Positions 10,880 to 22,587 of a stretch of DNA of 64,000 nt are shown one piece after another. Within the stretch, counting starts at the first letter, position 1. Every line of letters begins with the position of its first letter. The notes beneath the pieces are model-generated. The model was not told where the DNA came from, did no database searches, and worked only from the letters and a program-made list of their open reading frames with translations. Position numbers and translations under genes: made by a program. Source of the stretch: Roridomyces roridus (taxonomy: Eukaryota; Basidiomycota; Agaricomycetes; Agaricales; Mycenaceae); contig JARKIF010000125.1 in assembly GCA_029378245.1 (NCBI GenBank), positions 1 to 64,000 on the forward strand. The letters are read 5' to 3'.

Positions 10880-11905
10880 AAACGGACTTCACTGAGTGCC
10901 CGCACCGCTTCCCGGAGTCACTCGCCGCTCCCACTTGTCGGACGTCTTACGATCTTCGACTCGGATACCGCGTGTGTCATCAGCGTGTCTTGCAGCATGC
11001 GCGTCGACCGGACAGGCATGAAAGCCCCCGAGAGTACATCCACTGCTCAGCTTGGCTTGACGACCCACGAGCCCGCGCGCAGCATGCTCAACGAACCGAA
11101 GGCGTGCCCATGCAACAGCCCCGGGTGTACATCTACTGCGCGACGGACTTGACGGCATGTCTTGACCGAGATCTTTCTTGAGGATAAGACAGGCTTGAGG
11201 GTGGGGATGTCGATGACAAAGGAGAGGGTGTCGATGGGGTTCTAGGCGGAGGTCAGATGAGTGGTGGACGGTGAGGGATAAAGGACGTACTGGTCGTGGG
11301 TCGTGGTCAGCATTGATGTGATGCCAGTGGCGTGACGATGCTGGTCGTCGAGATTGGTCGATAATCGAGCAGTGTGTGGCCAGCGACAACGGCGGCGGGT
11401 GTCTATGGGTACGGTGAACAACGTCGAAGAGGTGAGAAGGGCCAGGTACCTTAGAGTGAGACCGAGGACATCGTCGACGACATATGTGGGTCCAGGTGCA
11501 TAGACCGATGGCGATGGAGTCGGTGGACACTGGGTACAATGAGCGAAGGCAGAGGGATCGGGGAAGTGTGTACAGTACCTCAGGCCGATGTCGATGGTCA
11601 GGGCAGCGTCAACCGGACGTGTGGGTCCATAGGGTAACGACGGTGGTCTGACGAGCATGAGGGCATTGACCAGGGACGAGAGAAGGAAGAGCTTACCGCG
11701 GTAAGTGGCGACCTCCTCTTGAAGGGGTAGAAGATGGTGGTAGGGAAGAAAGAGCTCTTCGGGTCTCGTGAGGGGCGAGCCGGCCTTTTATACCTGGTGG
11801 GTCCATACCCATGAGTCACTCGCGTCACTCGCCCGTTTGAGAACCAGGACGCGAGTCATGTACGGGGCCCAATCGACGACGGGCGATTTGTAGGCCGGTA
11901 GAAGG
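10880..11905 (-). repeat. TATA-driven repeat, copy A (of six)
   Basis: First of six copies of one repeat, all in the same orientation. The most conserved segment reads, on plus, GTCGGACGTCTTACGATC, then a stretch with CGCCCCGGGAGTACAT and TCTTTCTTGAGGATA. The repeat ends at a minus-strand promoter: TATAAAAGGC (complement of 11784-11792), and further out a TGACTC motif and an ATTGG box. Read on minus, a leader without ATG ends in a GTAAG donor at about 11700, and two short exons follow, bounded by GTAC donors and CAG acceptors that recur in the other copies. The exons do not keep one frame between copies. The segment reading TLKPVLSSRKIS on minus is the best candidate for old coding sequence. 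This copy lies just 3' of the broken F-box gene. Its nature (degenerate gene family, noncoding transcript or unknown transposon) is unresolved. Confidence 0.65.
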
Positions 11906-12492
11906 ATCGACAGCGGGGCGGCCGGACGGAAAGGGCCTAAAGGGCGTGACATGGATGCAGCGCGAGTGAGGATTCCTCCGCGTGGTTTCCAAAAGGGATA
12001 GCGGCCAGAGCTCCCTCACCGTGGTCGGTGGGTCGCACAGCTCCAGAGGTCATAGCGCGGTGTGTGACGAGGGAGATCACTGGCGATCAACGGCGCGGAG
12101 GGAGCTCGCCACCTCAGTAGTGGCCCCTAGTGGCCCTCGATGCAGAGCGTGCTCGATGCACGTAAGGAAGAAGAGGAAGAACTTCTCCGCAGGAGCGAAG
12201 CCGGCTGCATAGACCGCGTAATATCGAGATTGGGAATGATCAAGTCGAGTGCTTGAAGTCATCACAAGGGCGTCGGGATTTCCGTCCATAGCAAGCACGG
12301 CCATATGAATTGGAGGACAGCTCTCAGCGAGGCGCCTTTCAATCGTCATGCTTGAGAAAGAACACTTCGTCAATGGTGGAAGCAGTAAATTTTGAGCCTG
12401 GTCGTGGAGGTCAAGAAGCGGCATCAAAATTGATCCGAGGCTTCCTTTGACCTTTATACTCGCGTCGCGCGCTCTCTGCTACACGCGACCAA
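11906..12492. other. Intergenic interval before COQ4
   Basis: I see no supported gene. The first part continues weak similarity to the outer promoter region of the repeat family; the rest should hold the COQ4 promoter. Confidence 0.35.
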
Positions 12493-13469
12493 ATGTCTTC
12501 GGCTGGATTCCGAAGGATTCTTTTTCGACCACCGACTGCTACCCCTCAACTCTCCCGGACAATCGCCTCAAAAAATGGGGTCAGCCGGTATATGGGGACG
12601 AAAACTACACCCGCATACGAAGGGCACATCCCAGTGAATTGGTTTGAAAACGGCGTCCTTGCAGTAGGCTCTGCCCTCATGTCTCTCGCCGATCCACGCA
12701 GGGGTGGTGAGTTTCCACGCACCCTCGGTCAGAACAATTCCATTCACCTCATCTTGGAGACATGGTCGCCGCGCTTGGAGAGACAACTGCTGGACCTGCA
12801 CTTCCTCGGCTACGCGACATCATGCTTGCAGATCCCGAAGGTCGCCAGATTCTCAAAGACCGGCCGCGCATCAACTCCAAAACGGTCGACTTGGACAAGC
12901 TGGCGACATTACCCGAGGGCACCTTTGGTAGGGCCTACGTGACGTGGCTCGAACGCTGCGGCGTTACTCCAGACACCCGCGAACCCGTCCGTACCTCTTT
13001 CTCGTCCAAAAAACGTTGCTCAATATTCCTTCAGGTACACTACATCGACGACCCAGAGCTCGCCTACGTGATGCAGCGCTACCGCGAGTGCCACGACTTT
13101 TACCACTGCATCGTCAACCTCCCCGTCAGCGTCGACGCCGAACTCGCTGTCAAGTATTTCGAATTTGCGAATCTAGGCCTCCCGCTCGCGGCCCTCTCGG
13201 CAATCTTCGGGCCCATCCGGCTCAACTCTGCCCAGCGTCATCGGCTCTTCTCCGAGTACGTTCCTTGGGCGCTGCGTTGCGGTGGCACCGCTCGGAGCAT
13301 GATTACCGTGTACTGGGAGCGAAGGTGGGAGCAGAATGTTGTCGAGATGCGCAAGGAGCTTGGGTTGGTAGATGCGCCGGCTATGAAATGGAGGAAGCCG
13401 CTCAGAGAAGCGAAGCGTGCTGCGGAGAAGCAGCGGTTGGAAGAGGCTGTACAGAACGGGTCGAAATGA
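12493..13469 (+). CDS. COQ4: Ubiquinone biosynthesis protein COQ4, mitochondrial
   Basis: Predicted product 291 aa from three exons (12493-12706, 12760-12986, 13035-13469), a normal length for the family. The Arg/Ser/Thr-rich N-terminus without acidic residues (FRRILFRPPTATPQLSRT) looks like a mitochondrial presequence. Diagnostic blocks: GHIPVNWFENG, SLADPRRGDMVAALGETTAG, GTFGRAYVTWLERCGVTPDT, and HDFYHCIVNLPVSVDAE, which is the COQ4 metal-binding HDxxHx11E motif. Then come YFEFANLGLP and FSEYVPWALRCGG. COQ4 sits on the matrix side of the inner membrane within the coenzyme Q complex, organises it, and has been linked to decarboxylation and hydroxylation of ring carbon C1. Both introns restore known conserved blocks exactly, so the model is firm. 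Confidence 0.96.
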
Positions 13470-15643
13470 AAGCACTTGACTTCATTTCAGTTGAACGCTG
13501 ATCTCCGAAATGAGATGTATCACATCGACGTCCACCAAGTTCTCCAGCGTATTTCAGCAAGTTATCAGCGGTCTCTCCGGAGATGAAAAGCCCGCGAACG
13601 GAAACAAGCTCTTTGCCACCATTCCTTGTGTCTACCGCCCCGCGTTCTTGGTTCGAATTTTCTTTTCCCTGCCAGATAAGAATGTACGTTAATTCACGCA
13701 ACGGCACCGTGTCCAGACCCTCCTCATGTGATCGTCGCTGAGCTTGAACTGAGGGAGCTTCTCCTAATTTCTGCCGTCATGTCCCCGACCACTGGCAGTT
13801 CATTTCAACTTCATTTCAGCCGGAGGTTATGAACACCGAACTCTAATCCGTATCAAGCCTACTTATTTTCCGACTTTCTTCAGGCGGAGACAAGCGTTTC
13901 ATCTCCGCCATCCGCCACCGAGTACAATCTTTAGCAGGGCCGTGTACGGTATGGGACCGGGAAGCCACAAGATTTACGTTGGCGTACGACACCGCCGTGT
14001 GCCTGCGACCCCGACTCAAACCAAACTCGCGAGAACAAGAACAAGATAATCATTGGTGAGACTAGAAGGCACAGTTCATTTGCGACGACTGATCATGAAC
14101 GCCGAAATTAAATCGCTCGAGTAAGAAAGAAATTCCTATCATATCATATCATGCTAGTATTACACCGCAGCAGATCCGCGCTGCCAATGGCAAATGTGGT
14201 CGTGGATGGCGAAATAATGCTTCCCTTCCTTGTTTCAATTGCCTCTACATACCCATACCCACCCTCACAAACCCTCACATTGGCTAACCTAAAATTAAAA
14301 TCAAATCCACATGGACGTCGCTCGCTGGAAGCATGGCCCTTGCGGACGAGTATACGTACAACACGACGGCGTCGACGCAACAAGCACTGGACCAACGTCG
14401 TGGTAAGGATCATATCAGCAACGGGACTCAGGTATACGCACGCATAATCCCCGACGCGACACTGGTGCGGGTGGTGTTCTTGGCGCTACGTCTTTGCGCT
14501 GCCTCGAAACTCAGGTGCTGACAGATTCACAGTGAAGAATGAGTCAAGGATAACACGGCCGTAATAGGAATATCAGCGCTCACCGATAGCTGCGGGTCGG
14601 CGGGGGTTTGACGGGTGGAGGGAGAGGGAATGTGTCAGAGGGATTGAACCTGGCCACTACCACGAGTGAGTGGAAGACGTTTAGACGCTGCCAAAGCCGC
14701 TCACCGATGCATAGCCCCAGACTTCGGGACATAGCCTCTCCCTAGGCGTCAGAGTGATCGTCTTGTGCTGCCGCCCCGTCGTCTCCTCGGTCTTCGTCAA
14801 AACCTTTCAAGAGCGGGCCAGGCCGAGGTCGCCTCGTGCGCCTCGTGCTGGAGATTACAGTGCGGAGGGCTAAAGACGTTTCCAAAGGAATGGTCGGCCG
14901 GGGAGGTGAGGCAGGCAGGCTCTCGTCCGTGCGGGGACCTTGGCATGGAAGACGGACGAAACCTGTTGGTGAAAAAGAAATGAGCCCAGGCCGTCCCCGC
15001 GCAAGTGCGTGAGCTGGCTCACAGCGTTAACGGCTACTGATAATGTCGCAGAAAAATCGGGTACCGTGGCGAGAACGGCTGCGCTGAGTCGGGGGGTTGG
15101 CAAGCTGCAGGAGATTCGGTCGTCGAGTTCATCGTGGCGCCTGTGGAGTAGTCTTTTTGTGCCGGCCGCACATTTAGCGGAAATACATTCGGAAAGAATT
15201 GACCACGTACTCGGTGAGTGTGTGTATTTTGAGGATCAAGATCTCCTCCACTACATAGGATCGCGGGAGAAATAGATTTGCATGCAGGGTGCAGGTCAGA
15301 TGGGAATGAATGACAATAAAGGGAAACTTCTTCTTCTAGCCAGAGAGCGTGGATAAGGTCGAAGGAAGATCTAGAATAATTTAGCCGTGGCCCGTCGGAC
15401 CCCATCGGAGCCATTTTTTCGCAGGTCCCAAGTTCCCTCAGACATTGATTTTTCATTTCTTGCACGTTCCTGAGTTCCCCATCATTATTCTGTCGCCCAC
15501 ACAGTGCCACATGGGGTCCACCCCGGGCCTGTGGACGCGAATACCGATGAGCTCCAGATAACAAGGGTAGAAAGAGCTCTTGTCCATTCGGGTCATAACA
15601 TGCAATAGGACTAGAACCCCATGGGCCAGCCATGAGAAGAGCG
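13470..15643. other. Long interval without a supported gene
   Basis: About 2.2 kb with no frame I recognise. It contains the COQ4 3' region, a short ATATC tandem run near 14138-14152, and several GC-rich frames. The longest, 15034-15687 on minus, overlaps the 3' end of the next gene on the same strand and shows no domain. A small unrecognised gene cannot be excluded. Confidence 0.35.
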
Positions 15644-16226
15644 CTATTCTTCGTTGCTGCCAAGTACATCATCGTCGCTCGTTTCAATCTCGCTGCTGCT
15701 ATCCTCTGCGGGGTCCTCTCCCGCTACGAAGGTTAGGGTGCATGATCGGGGAGGTCGTCAAAACGTACTTGTATTCGAATCCGTGGGCGGTTGACGGCCG
15801 GATGGGCGCTTGCGCCACTCTGCATGGAGGGTCTTCGACTCGTCGATTGTCTCGAGGACCGTGTCCCGCTCGAGTACGAGCTCCCGGTCGTCCACAATTG
15901 GGCTGGACGGTGCCAACGGCGAGGGGCGTGCGCTACGGTCGTACAAGTCGTAAATCTGCATGTCTTCTTCTTCCGCCGAGCTATGGAAGCTGTGAGTGGC
16001 GCTCGGGTCTATTACGGCAAGAAAGGCGCTGACGGATCCGCTGGAGATTCTGAGCTAACTTCGGAGCAGGAGGCCTCGTCATCGTCGTAGTCCGACCTGG
16101 ACGAGTGAGAATAACAGCGAGTCGGAACGAAAGTGCTCACGAGTATGTTTCGGCGTCATACTCTGGGGAAGAATAAGAGTGAATAAACTCGTCGAGCTGG
16201 TCGTCCGAGGGGTTGTCGTCAGCCAT
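15644..16226 (-). CDS. Small acidic hypothetical protein
   Basis: Predicted product 149 aa from four exons (16226-16141, 16096-16034, 15989-15769, 15723-15644). It begins MADDNPSDDQLDEF and is strongly acidic: SDYDDDEASCSE in the second exon and EIETSDDDVLGSNEE at the end. A middle part reads MQIYDLYDRSARPSPLAPSS followed by an ELVLERDTVLET helix-like stretch. I do not recognise the family. Acidic, Ser-rich composition fits a nuclear or ribosome-associated accessory protein, but that is only a guess. Each splice site is a standard GT-AG and joins acidic sequence in frame, which supports a real gene. Confidence 0.6.
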
Positions 16227-16665
16227 AGTCGCTCGCCAGTGAGTGGAGGGAGGGTGAAAGAGGCGTGTTGTCCCACGGAGTCAATTTTCAAGACTTGGAC
16301 CTTTTAAGACCTGTGATTGACCAAATGCATCCCGAACCGTCGCCCTCAGGGACCGCGGCATCTGGCATTTGGGCGGTGATTACGACCGTGTTTGTGGGCC
16401 ACGTGGGTAAAAGCGAGCGCCTTGGGTAATACATGTCGGGCGGCAGGAAATGAATGAGAGCATCCGGCGGGGCCTCTCTGTTAGCCTTGCTATTGCGCCA
16501 GAAATTAATGAGAGGACATTCTTTGAACACCGGCGAGTCTGTTTAGCAGAAGAAGAAAGAAGCAGCAGTTGCAGGGTCTTATCAATGGCATTGTTGCGCG
16601 GAAAAGCGGAAGAGGAAGAAGGGATGCGTGACAATGTCACGTGTGACCTCTTGCTTCTAACGGTC

Positions 16666-18365
16666 ATGCTGTCCCGCGCGGTGCAGCTCTCTGGACGCGT
16701 TCGAACGCTCCAAAGATGCTGTGCTCTCAGATTCGCCTCCTCTCTGCATCCTCTCGTCCGAGGACTGCCTGCTAAGCTGCAGCAGCAGCCAAAATTTTCC
16801 GTCTCTCCGAAAAAAATACAGATCCTGGCGAAACCGACACAATTCTACTCGCAGTTGCTAGTGAGTCAGTTCGAAAGAGAGTGTAATGGTTCTAATGTTA
16901 TCAGGAAATGATACGCCACGCTCAAACACGGATCTTCATATCCTCCCTGTACCTGGGTTCCAGCGAATCTGAACTCGTGTGAACCAACGGCCACTTCTGT
17001 TAGAATTCAATGAACTCATTCATTCCCAGGTTTCAGCTCTGAAAGAAGCTCTAATCAGAAGACCAGAACTGCAGGTTCACATGCTGTTCGACCTCAACCG
17101 GTCGACACGACCGGGTTCGCGCTCCACCGCCAAACTCTTGCTCCCTCTGCGAGCTCAATTCCCGGACCGTTTTCATGTCTCGTTCTTCCGTAGTCCGAGT
17201 CTCCGCGGAATCCTCGCTGCCCTGGTGCCTCCACGCTTCAACGAAGGCTGGGGCACGTGGCATGCGAAGATTTACGGTGTCGATGACCAAGTGCTCATCA
17301 GCGGGCAAGTTGTTTATCCCAAGCTGAATCTTTCTCACTCGTAGACAGTGCCAACTTGAACGAGTCGTATTTTACCGACCGTCAAGACCGGTACCTGCAC
17401 TTTGCTGACCAACGACGACTAGCCCAATATTGCTTCGATTTTATCAAGACCGTCTCCCAATTTTCTTTCAAATTGGAACCGCCAGAATCAACGACTGGCC
17501 CGCATTCCGTTCGGACTGACGCGTACAACATCTTGTGGCCAACACCGGAAATTCACCCGCACCACATCCACGATACCGCAGAACGGGCGTTATCCGATCT
17601 GCAGACCACTTACCTCAAGACGACGCCGGAGCACTTTGATCCGCAACAAGTGACCATGTTTCCGCTGATCCAAGCCGGGCAGTTTAACATCCGCGACGAA
17701 GAGAAGGCGCTCAAGATCCTCTTCGAGCATCTCAACGAGCTTGGTGGGGGTTTGGTCGACTTGACGAGCGGGTATTTTGGGTTGTATAAAGAGTACCAGG
17801 ATTTGATCCTTCAGAGCGCGAATGTCGACTGCCGGATCGTCGCGTCTGCGCCGCGGGTGCGTGTCGACCGTGTTTATCTTTCTGAGCTTACTTTTCTTTG
17901 TAGGCTAATGGATTCTACGGCTCGCGAGGAATCTCGGGACGGATTCCCGAAGGCTACACTTTCCTCGAGCAACGGTTCATGAACGCTGTACAACGCGCCG
18001 GCAGAGCTGGTGGCGTCGTTCTCAATGAATGGGAACGCGAGGGCTGGACGTATCACGCCAAAGGTTTCTTTTCTTCTTTATCAGTGCTCGTCGTCTCAAT
18101 TTTCACAGGGATTTGGCTCTCTACACCCACCGAACCGCCCATGCTCACCCTCTTCGGCTCGACGAACCTCAACTCGCGATCAGCGCACATCGACACGGAG
18201 CTCTCCTTCTTGATGCTCGTGCCCCAGGATGAGATTCAGCTCAGAAAGGAGCTTGGGGCGGAGGTTGAGGCTATTAGGGCGTATTCCGGTGCTTGGAAGG
18301 GTGAGGAGAGGAGCGTGAGGATCGGGACGAAGGCGTTGGTGGGGATTGTGGGTGGGATGTTGTAA
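16666..18365 (+). CDS. PGS1: CDP-diacylglycerol-glycerol-3-phosphate 3-phosphatidyltransferase (phosphatidylglycerophosphate synthase)
   Basis: Predicted product 488 aa from six exons (16666-16860, 16905-16976, 17030-17304, 17349-17856, 17904-18063, 18109-18365). It makes phosphatidylglycerophosphate from CDP-diacylglycerol and glycerol-3-phosphate, the first committed step to cardiolipin in mitochondria. An Arg-rich N-terminus lacking acidic residues fits mitochondrial import. Both phospholipase-D-type HKD motifs are visible: WHAKIYGVDDQVLISG followed by ANLNESYFTDRQDRY, and YHAKGIW followed by GSTNLNSRSAHIDTE. Other family blocks are RIFISSLYLG, LTSGYFGLYKEYQ and ANGFYGSRGISGRIPEGYT. Intron 3 starts with GC rather than GT: it reads GG|GCAAGT and ends TAGACAG, the form needed to give ISGANLNE. 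Confidence 0.95.
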
Positions 18366-19911
18366 TTTACGATAAGATTTCGAATAATATAATACATACC
18401 TGCTCGTCGGTGTGCCTAAATGAGCAGGTTACAAAGAACTTGCAGCCATGTACGTTTGTGAACAAGAACCTCAAAATGGTTGAGCCCTAAAATGCCTGCA
18501 TTGATTCTACCCTTCACGTGTGCCTGCATAACTCACTTGTTAGTTGCTTTGTATGAAATGCTCCTCATGACAAACTGAGGCCACTTGGGAAAAGACAACG
18601 GTTGAACCACGTGGTGAAACAAGAACTATGAAATTATGTTCCGCTAAAAACCCTGGGCACAGAACTACAAGTACGATAAAATCGGGGGAAGACGGCAGTA
18701 CAGTGTACTAGAGTATCTACATAACCAACATTGAGCTCTGTCTTCATTGAAATTTTTCCTGATGTTTGGAGACCTAGACCAGATGATCCAGTAAATCTCT
18801 ATCCTCATCTCCGGGAGCTTGCGATTGCTGGGCATCGGAGTGAACCAGGCGGTCGTCGTCGGACAACGGCCCATAAGTTCCAGAAGTAGAGGCAAGTTTC
18901 TGCTTGGGCACTCGGGGACTTCGGAGTTTGCTTGCGCCTCCCGGCCTAGTATCATCTATCGCACTCTATCAGCAAGTCTGGTTGATGATTTGGAACTGAA
19001 CGAACAGGGAATGGGCCGGGAGGATCTCATCACAAAGTCCGAGATTTCGAATAACCGCAGAACCGTCACCGTGATGGCGGTGCCACGGTGTTCTCACGGT
19101 GCGGCAGCCATCACGGCACTCTTGATGCGCTCCGGCGGGTTCACCCCTCCCCACACCGACTAAGACTGACTTGTATACTTGACTGTGAGCGGCAGATGAT
19201 GGAGCACATCTGGAATTCATGTATATAACTTGAATATAACAATTCAGTCTACTCTGTAGGAAATGACGGCGGGCGGGGTGCATGGAGCGACAAATACTCG
19301 TGATCAGCAGCAGCAGCACGGACGCCAGGGTACGGTGCCGTACGCGATGCGACGAAGAGCAGGGGAGGAGGAGCGGGTGGAGCAACCATGGCGGGCTGGC
19401 GCTCGCCGTTGACAAGATGATGCAATCACCCGGCGAAGGGATACATGGTGGTGAAGCAAGGGAAGGCGTTGCGATGCTGCGGAAAGCGGCGTGGTGACGT
19501 GGCGGATGCCCGTGTATGAGGTGTATAACGTGTATGAAGTCCGACAGCGGTATAAGTAGCTGTAGGCGGCGTGGGCAAGGGGCTGAGGCCGAGGCGATCG
19601 TTCTGGAGATATAGTGACGTGGAAGTATGTAGGGCTGAGGTTGGTGGCGATGGCGTCGGCTGCGGGCGGGGTAAGAGTCGGGCACGACGTCAGCAGCGCG
19701 TTGTCGACGTCGTGTAAAGGAAGAATGAAGTAGCGCGCGTGGTCACCACTGTTGACGTGAGCGGGCGTGTATCAGGCGAAGCTGGGCGGGGCGACGACGG
19801 AGGAGTGGGCTAGGCGACGATGTGGGCGGCTGACGAGGTGAAGAGAAAAGGAGCTGGCCCACCATGATCCGTGATGGGATCACCACCGAGATCACTGAGA
19901 CAACCGGGATC
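18366..19911. other. Interval without a supported gene
   Basis: PGS1 3' region followed by GC-rich sequence. The longest antisense frame (18969-19685) is low-complexity His/Ser/Pro-rich and carries no domain. Nothing else recognised. Confidence 0.4.
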
Positions 19912-19953
19912 ATAACCGCACAACCGGGATCACCACCCCGGTTGTGCGGTTAT
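19912..19953. repeat. Perfect 17-bp inverted repeat (hairpin) at the SN1 stop codon
   Basis: ATAACCGCACAACCGGG (19912-19928) is followed by an 8-nt loop (19929-19936) and its exact reverse complement (19937-19953). On the minus strand the right arm encodes the last codons of SN1 and the stop codon lies in the loop. It could act as a transcript 3'-end hairpin or be a transposon footprint. Partial repeats of AACCGGGATC flank it at 19901-19930. Confidence 0.75.
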
Positions 19954-21691
19954 CCCAATTCCCGGACGCTCTCGATGAGTCGATCTCATAGAACCTAGTG
20001 ATTCCGAGGGCGGGTATACTTTGGGAGATGTTGGTAAAGGAGGAATTATCGCGCCAGCGTCTTGCTCTTGTTCAACCTGCATTTCCATGATGGTTACACT
20101 GTGCTCGTCTCGGACTCCAGTGAGCCTCTTGTTATCCATGGCATGTAATATTGCGCTGATTGCCATGCCTTGACTGTCAATCTGATCGGAAAAATCAGCT
20201 CGGGAAGTTGTATAAACGAAGAGCTTACCCCTCGGAGAAGATATCGCCAAGCGTCGTCGTGGACCATGATGACGTCAACTTCAGGAAACTCGAAGAACAG
20301 TTGCATCAGCCGGGCCCTGGGTAGGTGAGTCAGAGATACTCACCTTGTTGAGCAAATATTCGTGGATCATTTGAGAGGGGTGGAAGAGCTGGAGGATTTG
20401 AGCGCCTTTCTAATAATTTAGGGCGAGTTGTACCCACCTGTTGGCTTGCAGGGAATTCAGCGATTGTTGCTCCATCAGTGTCGGCGGAGGACTCAGAACG
20501 CTCTTCCCCTTCTTGCCATCCGCCTGCACCAAACGAGCCAAGTGACCAAGACAAATAAGAATCCTTGGTACCATACGGTACGAATGCAGTCTCCTGTCGT
20601 CCCACACGAGCATCCACAATGTTGGAAATTGTGACGGTTTGGAGGAGTTTCCCCCAGATACTGTCCGCGAGAGATATCGAGAACCCATGAATGAAGAGGG
20701 TATGATTTGCGGGGAGTCCGTCGTGCGGGGTGAAGCCAGATGCTTTCGTACGGGCAGCACCTCGAGCAATCCAGCGGCAGCGCGCGCCCCTCTCACTATC
20801 CGTCCAATGGAAACACAAATCGAAGGGGTCGCGATCAACCCCGTCGAAAGCGGCCATGCCCCAGGCCAGCGATTTCTCCATGCCAGTCACCAGATACAGC
20901 GAGCCGTTGGTGAGCCCACGTCCCCTGGCTCCATTCGCGTATTTGTACCATTCTTGTGCATGTTTCGCTGCGTAAATCCGCATGCTTTCCAAATGCTCCA
21001 GTTTCTCCAAACGGGACCCAAGGGGAAGGGTCAACATCGCGCCCTGAGGCGGCTCGCAGTGGAAGGTTGATGCCTGGGACCGGCCCTGGGATCCCATACT
21101 ACTAGTACATATTTTCAAGCAAGGAAATATCAGGAGTACTATCGGACAACTCACGTATCCATCTCGGTTACTGAAGCAGTCGAAACGCAGTCCCCCGCCA
21201 CGTAGGTCAGCATAGTCACATTTCTCTGGTCAAATGGATCGAGCGGAGAGAAATTGTCCGGTGTATAATTTGCATGGATCGGATGGTCGGCAGGGAGGTA
21301 GATGTTGAAGAAAAAGTCAAAGACTCCTTCTGGGGTGATCCGACCAACGTCTCCGATTGCGACACCGGAGCGTTGGTATTCTTCAGGAAGATTTGCTTGA
21401 GGTTCAGGAACGTAGAGTGGAAATCCTCTCCCTCGACGTAGCAGTTGGCTACAGTAGGCTTCAGCGGCGGAGTAGAGTTGATCTCGATAAAATGCAGCGG
21501 ACGTCCAGTATGAGCTCTGCGTTCATTCAACTGTCACGTCGGAGAAAGAGCTGAGCACGGAGTAACAAACTTACTGCTATCGGAGTACTATAATACTGCT
21601 CCTGGCGCGGAGAAGGGCTGATATTAACATCTCCCGCCACATTCGTGAACTGCGAGCCATGAATTCCGAAGCTAGTAGCTTCTGTAAACAT
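19930..21691 (-). CDS. SN1: shared-N-terminus family protein with short tail
   Basis: Predicted product 498 aa from six exons (21691-21575, 21516-21155, 21098-20438, 20388-20344, 20288-20229, 20181-19930). Domains in order: N-terminal motif MFTEATSFGIHGSQFTNVAG; domain 1, about residues 60-155, with GRGFPLYVPEPQANLPEEYQ, GVAIGDVGRITPEG and FDFFFNIYLPADHPI; domain 2, about residues 165-380, with CEPPQGAMLTLPLGS, EWYKYANGARGRGLTNGSLY, LVTGMEKSLAWGMA and HTLFIHGFSISL. A small exon encodes HPSQMIHEYLLNK, and the next encodes VDVIMVHDDAWRYLL. It ends in an acidic tail of about 84 residues without a known domain. Function unknown. The N-terminal FxNVxGD pattern resembles the start of many Agaricomycete NLR-type proteins, but no NACHT is present. 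It is the only member on the minus strand. Confidence 0.8.
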
Positions 21692-22587
21692 CCGCGCAGT
21701 CCTGGAGATATCAGACAAGGTCTGTAGTAGCAAGTTCCGCAATACAAACCCCATGGGCTCCTGGTACGAATACGTCTGGGCTCCACTGGCAGGCCGGGGC
21801 ATGTACTTAGTCGACAGTTATGGAGGGGACGTGGTAGAGGTAGAGACGATGCCAGGATGGTCACAGCATTTCATGCACAGCCTGGGCGGGAAGGTCAAAA
21901 ATATTTTTCGGCCCCAGTAATGCAACAATAATGTCTTCCAATAAGTCCAAATGTCTTCTCGCATGCAGTGCCCAGTTGGCAGATGACTTGACGCCAGCAA
22001 TGCCGATATGGTGGGTATGCTCAGGGTTTCAGGGACTAATGGGCGAACATGCTTGATTCCGTCGGGTTTTGGGGAGGCTTCGGTTGGAAGTTGAAGCAAG
22101 GGGGGTGCAAACAGCTACAAAGGTATACCATGCCAAAATAAGGTGAATTCGGGGGCTGGCATTCGATATTTTCAGGTTTGGGAGCAAACGGACCAACGGT
22201 TGGAAAGATACGGCACTTTTGATCGCAAGTCCGAATATTTGCAACTATTTTTCCTGATTTTTGCTGGATGTTTTACCTCATTTGGAGCATTTTTCAAAAA
22301 TTTTGTCTGAATCCTCGGGGGGACCGACCGTACAGCCACAATTTGATCGTTTGACAGGAAAAAATCGGAAAAATCTGGAAAAATCATTTTTCGATCGCCA
22401 GACCCCAAGTTTGGGCAGGTATCAAAATTTGCTAAATTGCCCCCCCCTTGAGTTGAAGTAAGTAAAGACGCGCGTGTCACGTGTGGGCGGCGAGCGGTGA
22501 TGCAATCACGCATCAACTGTGCAGCCTTGATCGATCCATTGATTGCAAAACTTTCCTCCTCCTCCTCCTCAAGACCGCCTCAAGATT
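21692..22587. other. Divergent promoter interval SN1 / RPL4
   Basis: About 0.9 kb between two head-to-head starts. It includes an AT-rich stretch (about 22240-22420) with several GGAAAAAT/ATTTTTCC runs in both orientations, a C8 run near 22440, and a CCTCCTCCTCCTCC pyrimidine tract (about 22555-22570) directly before the RPL4 start, as expected for a ribosomal protein gene leader. Confidence 0.45.

Noticed and set aside
15034..15687. 217-codon minus-strand frame
   Set aside because: No domain, and it overlaps the end of the acidic gene on the same strand in another frame.
18969..19685. 238-codon minus-strand frame rich in His/Ser/Pro
   Set aside because: Low complexity from GC-rich DNA, without a domain or intron pattern.
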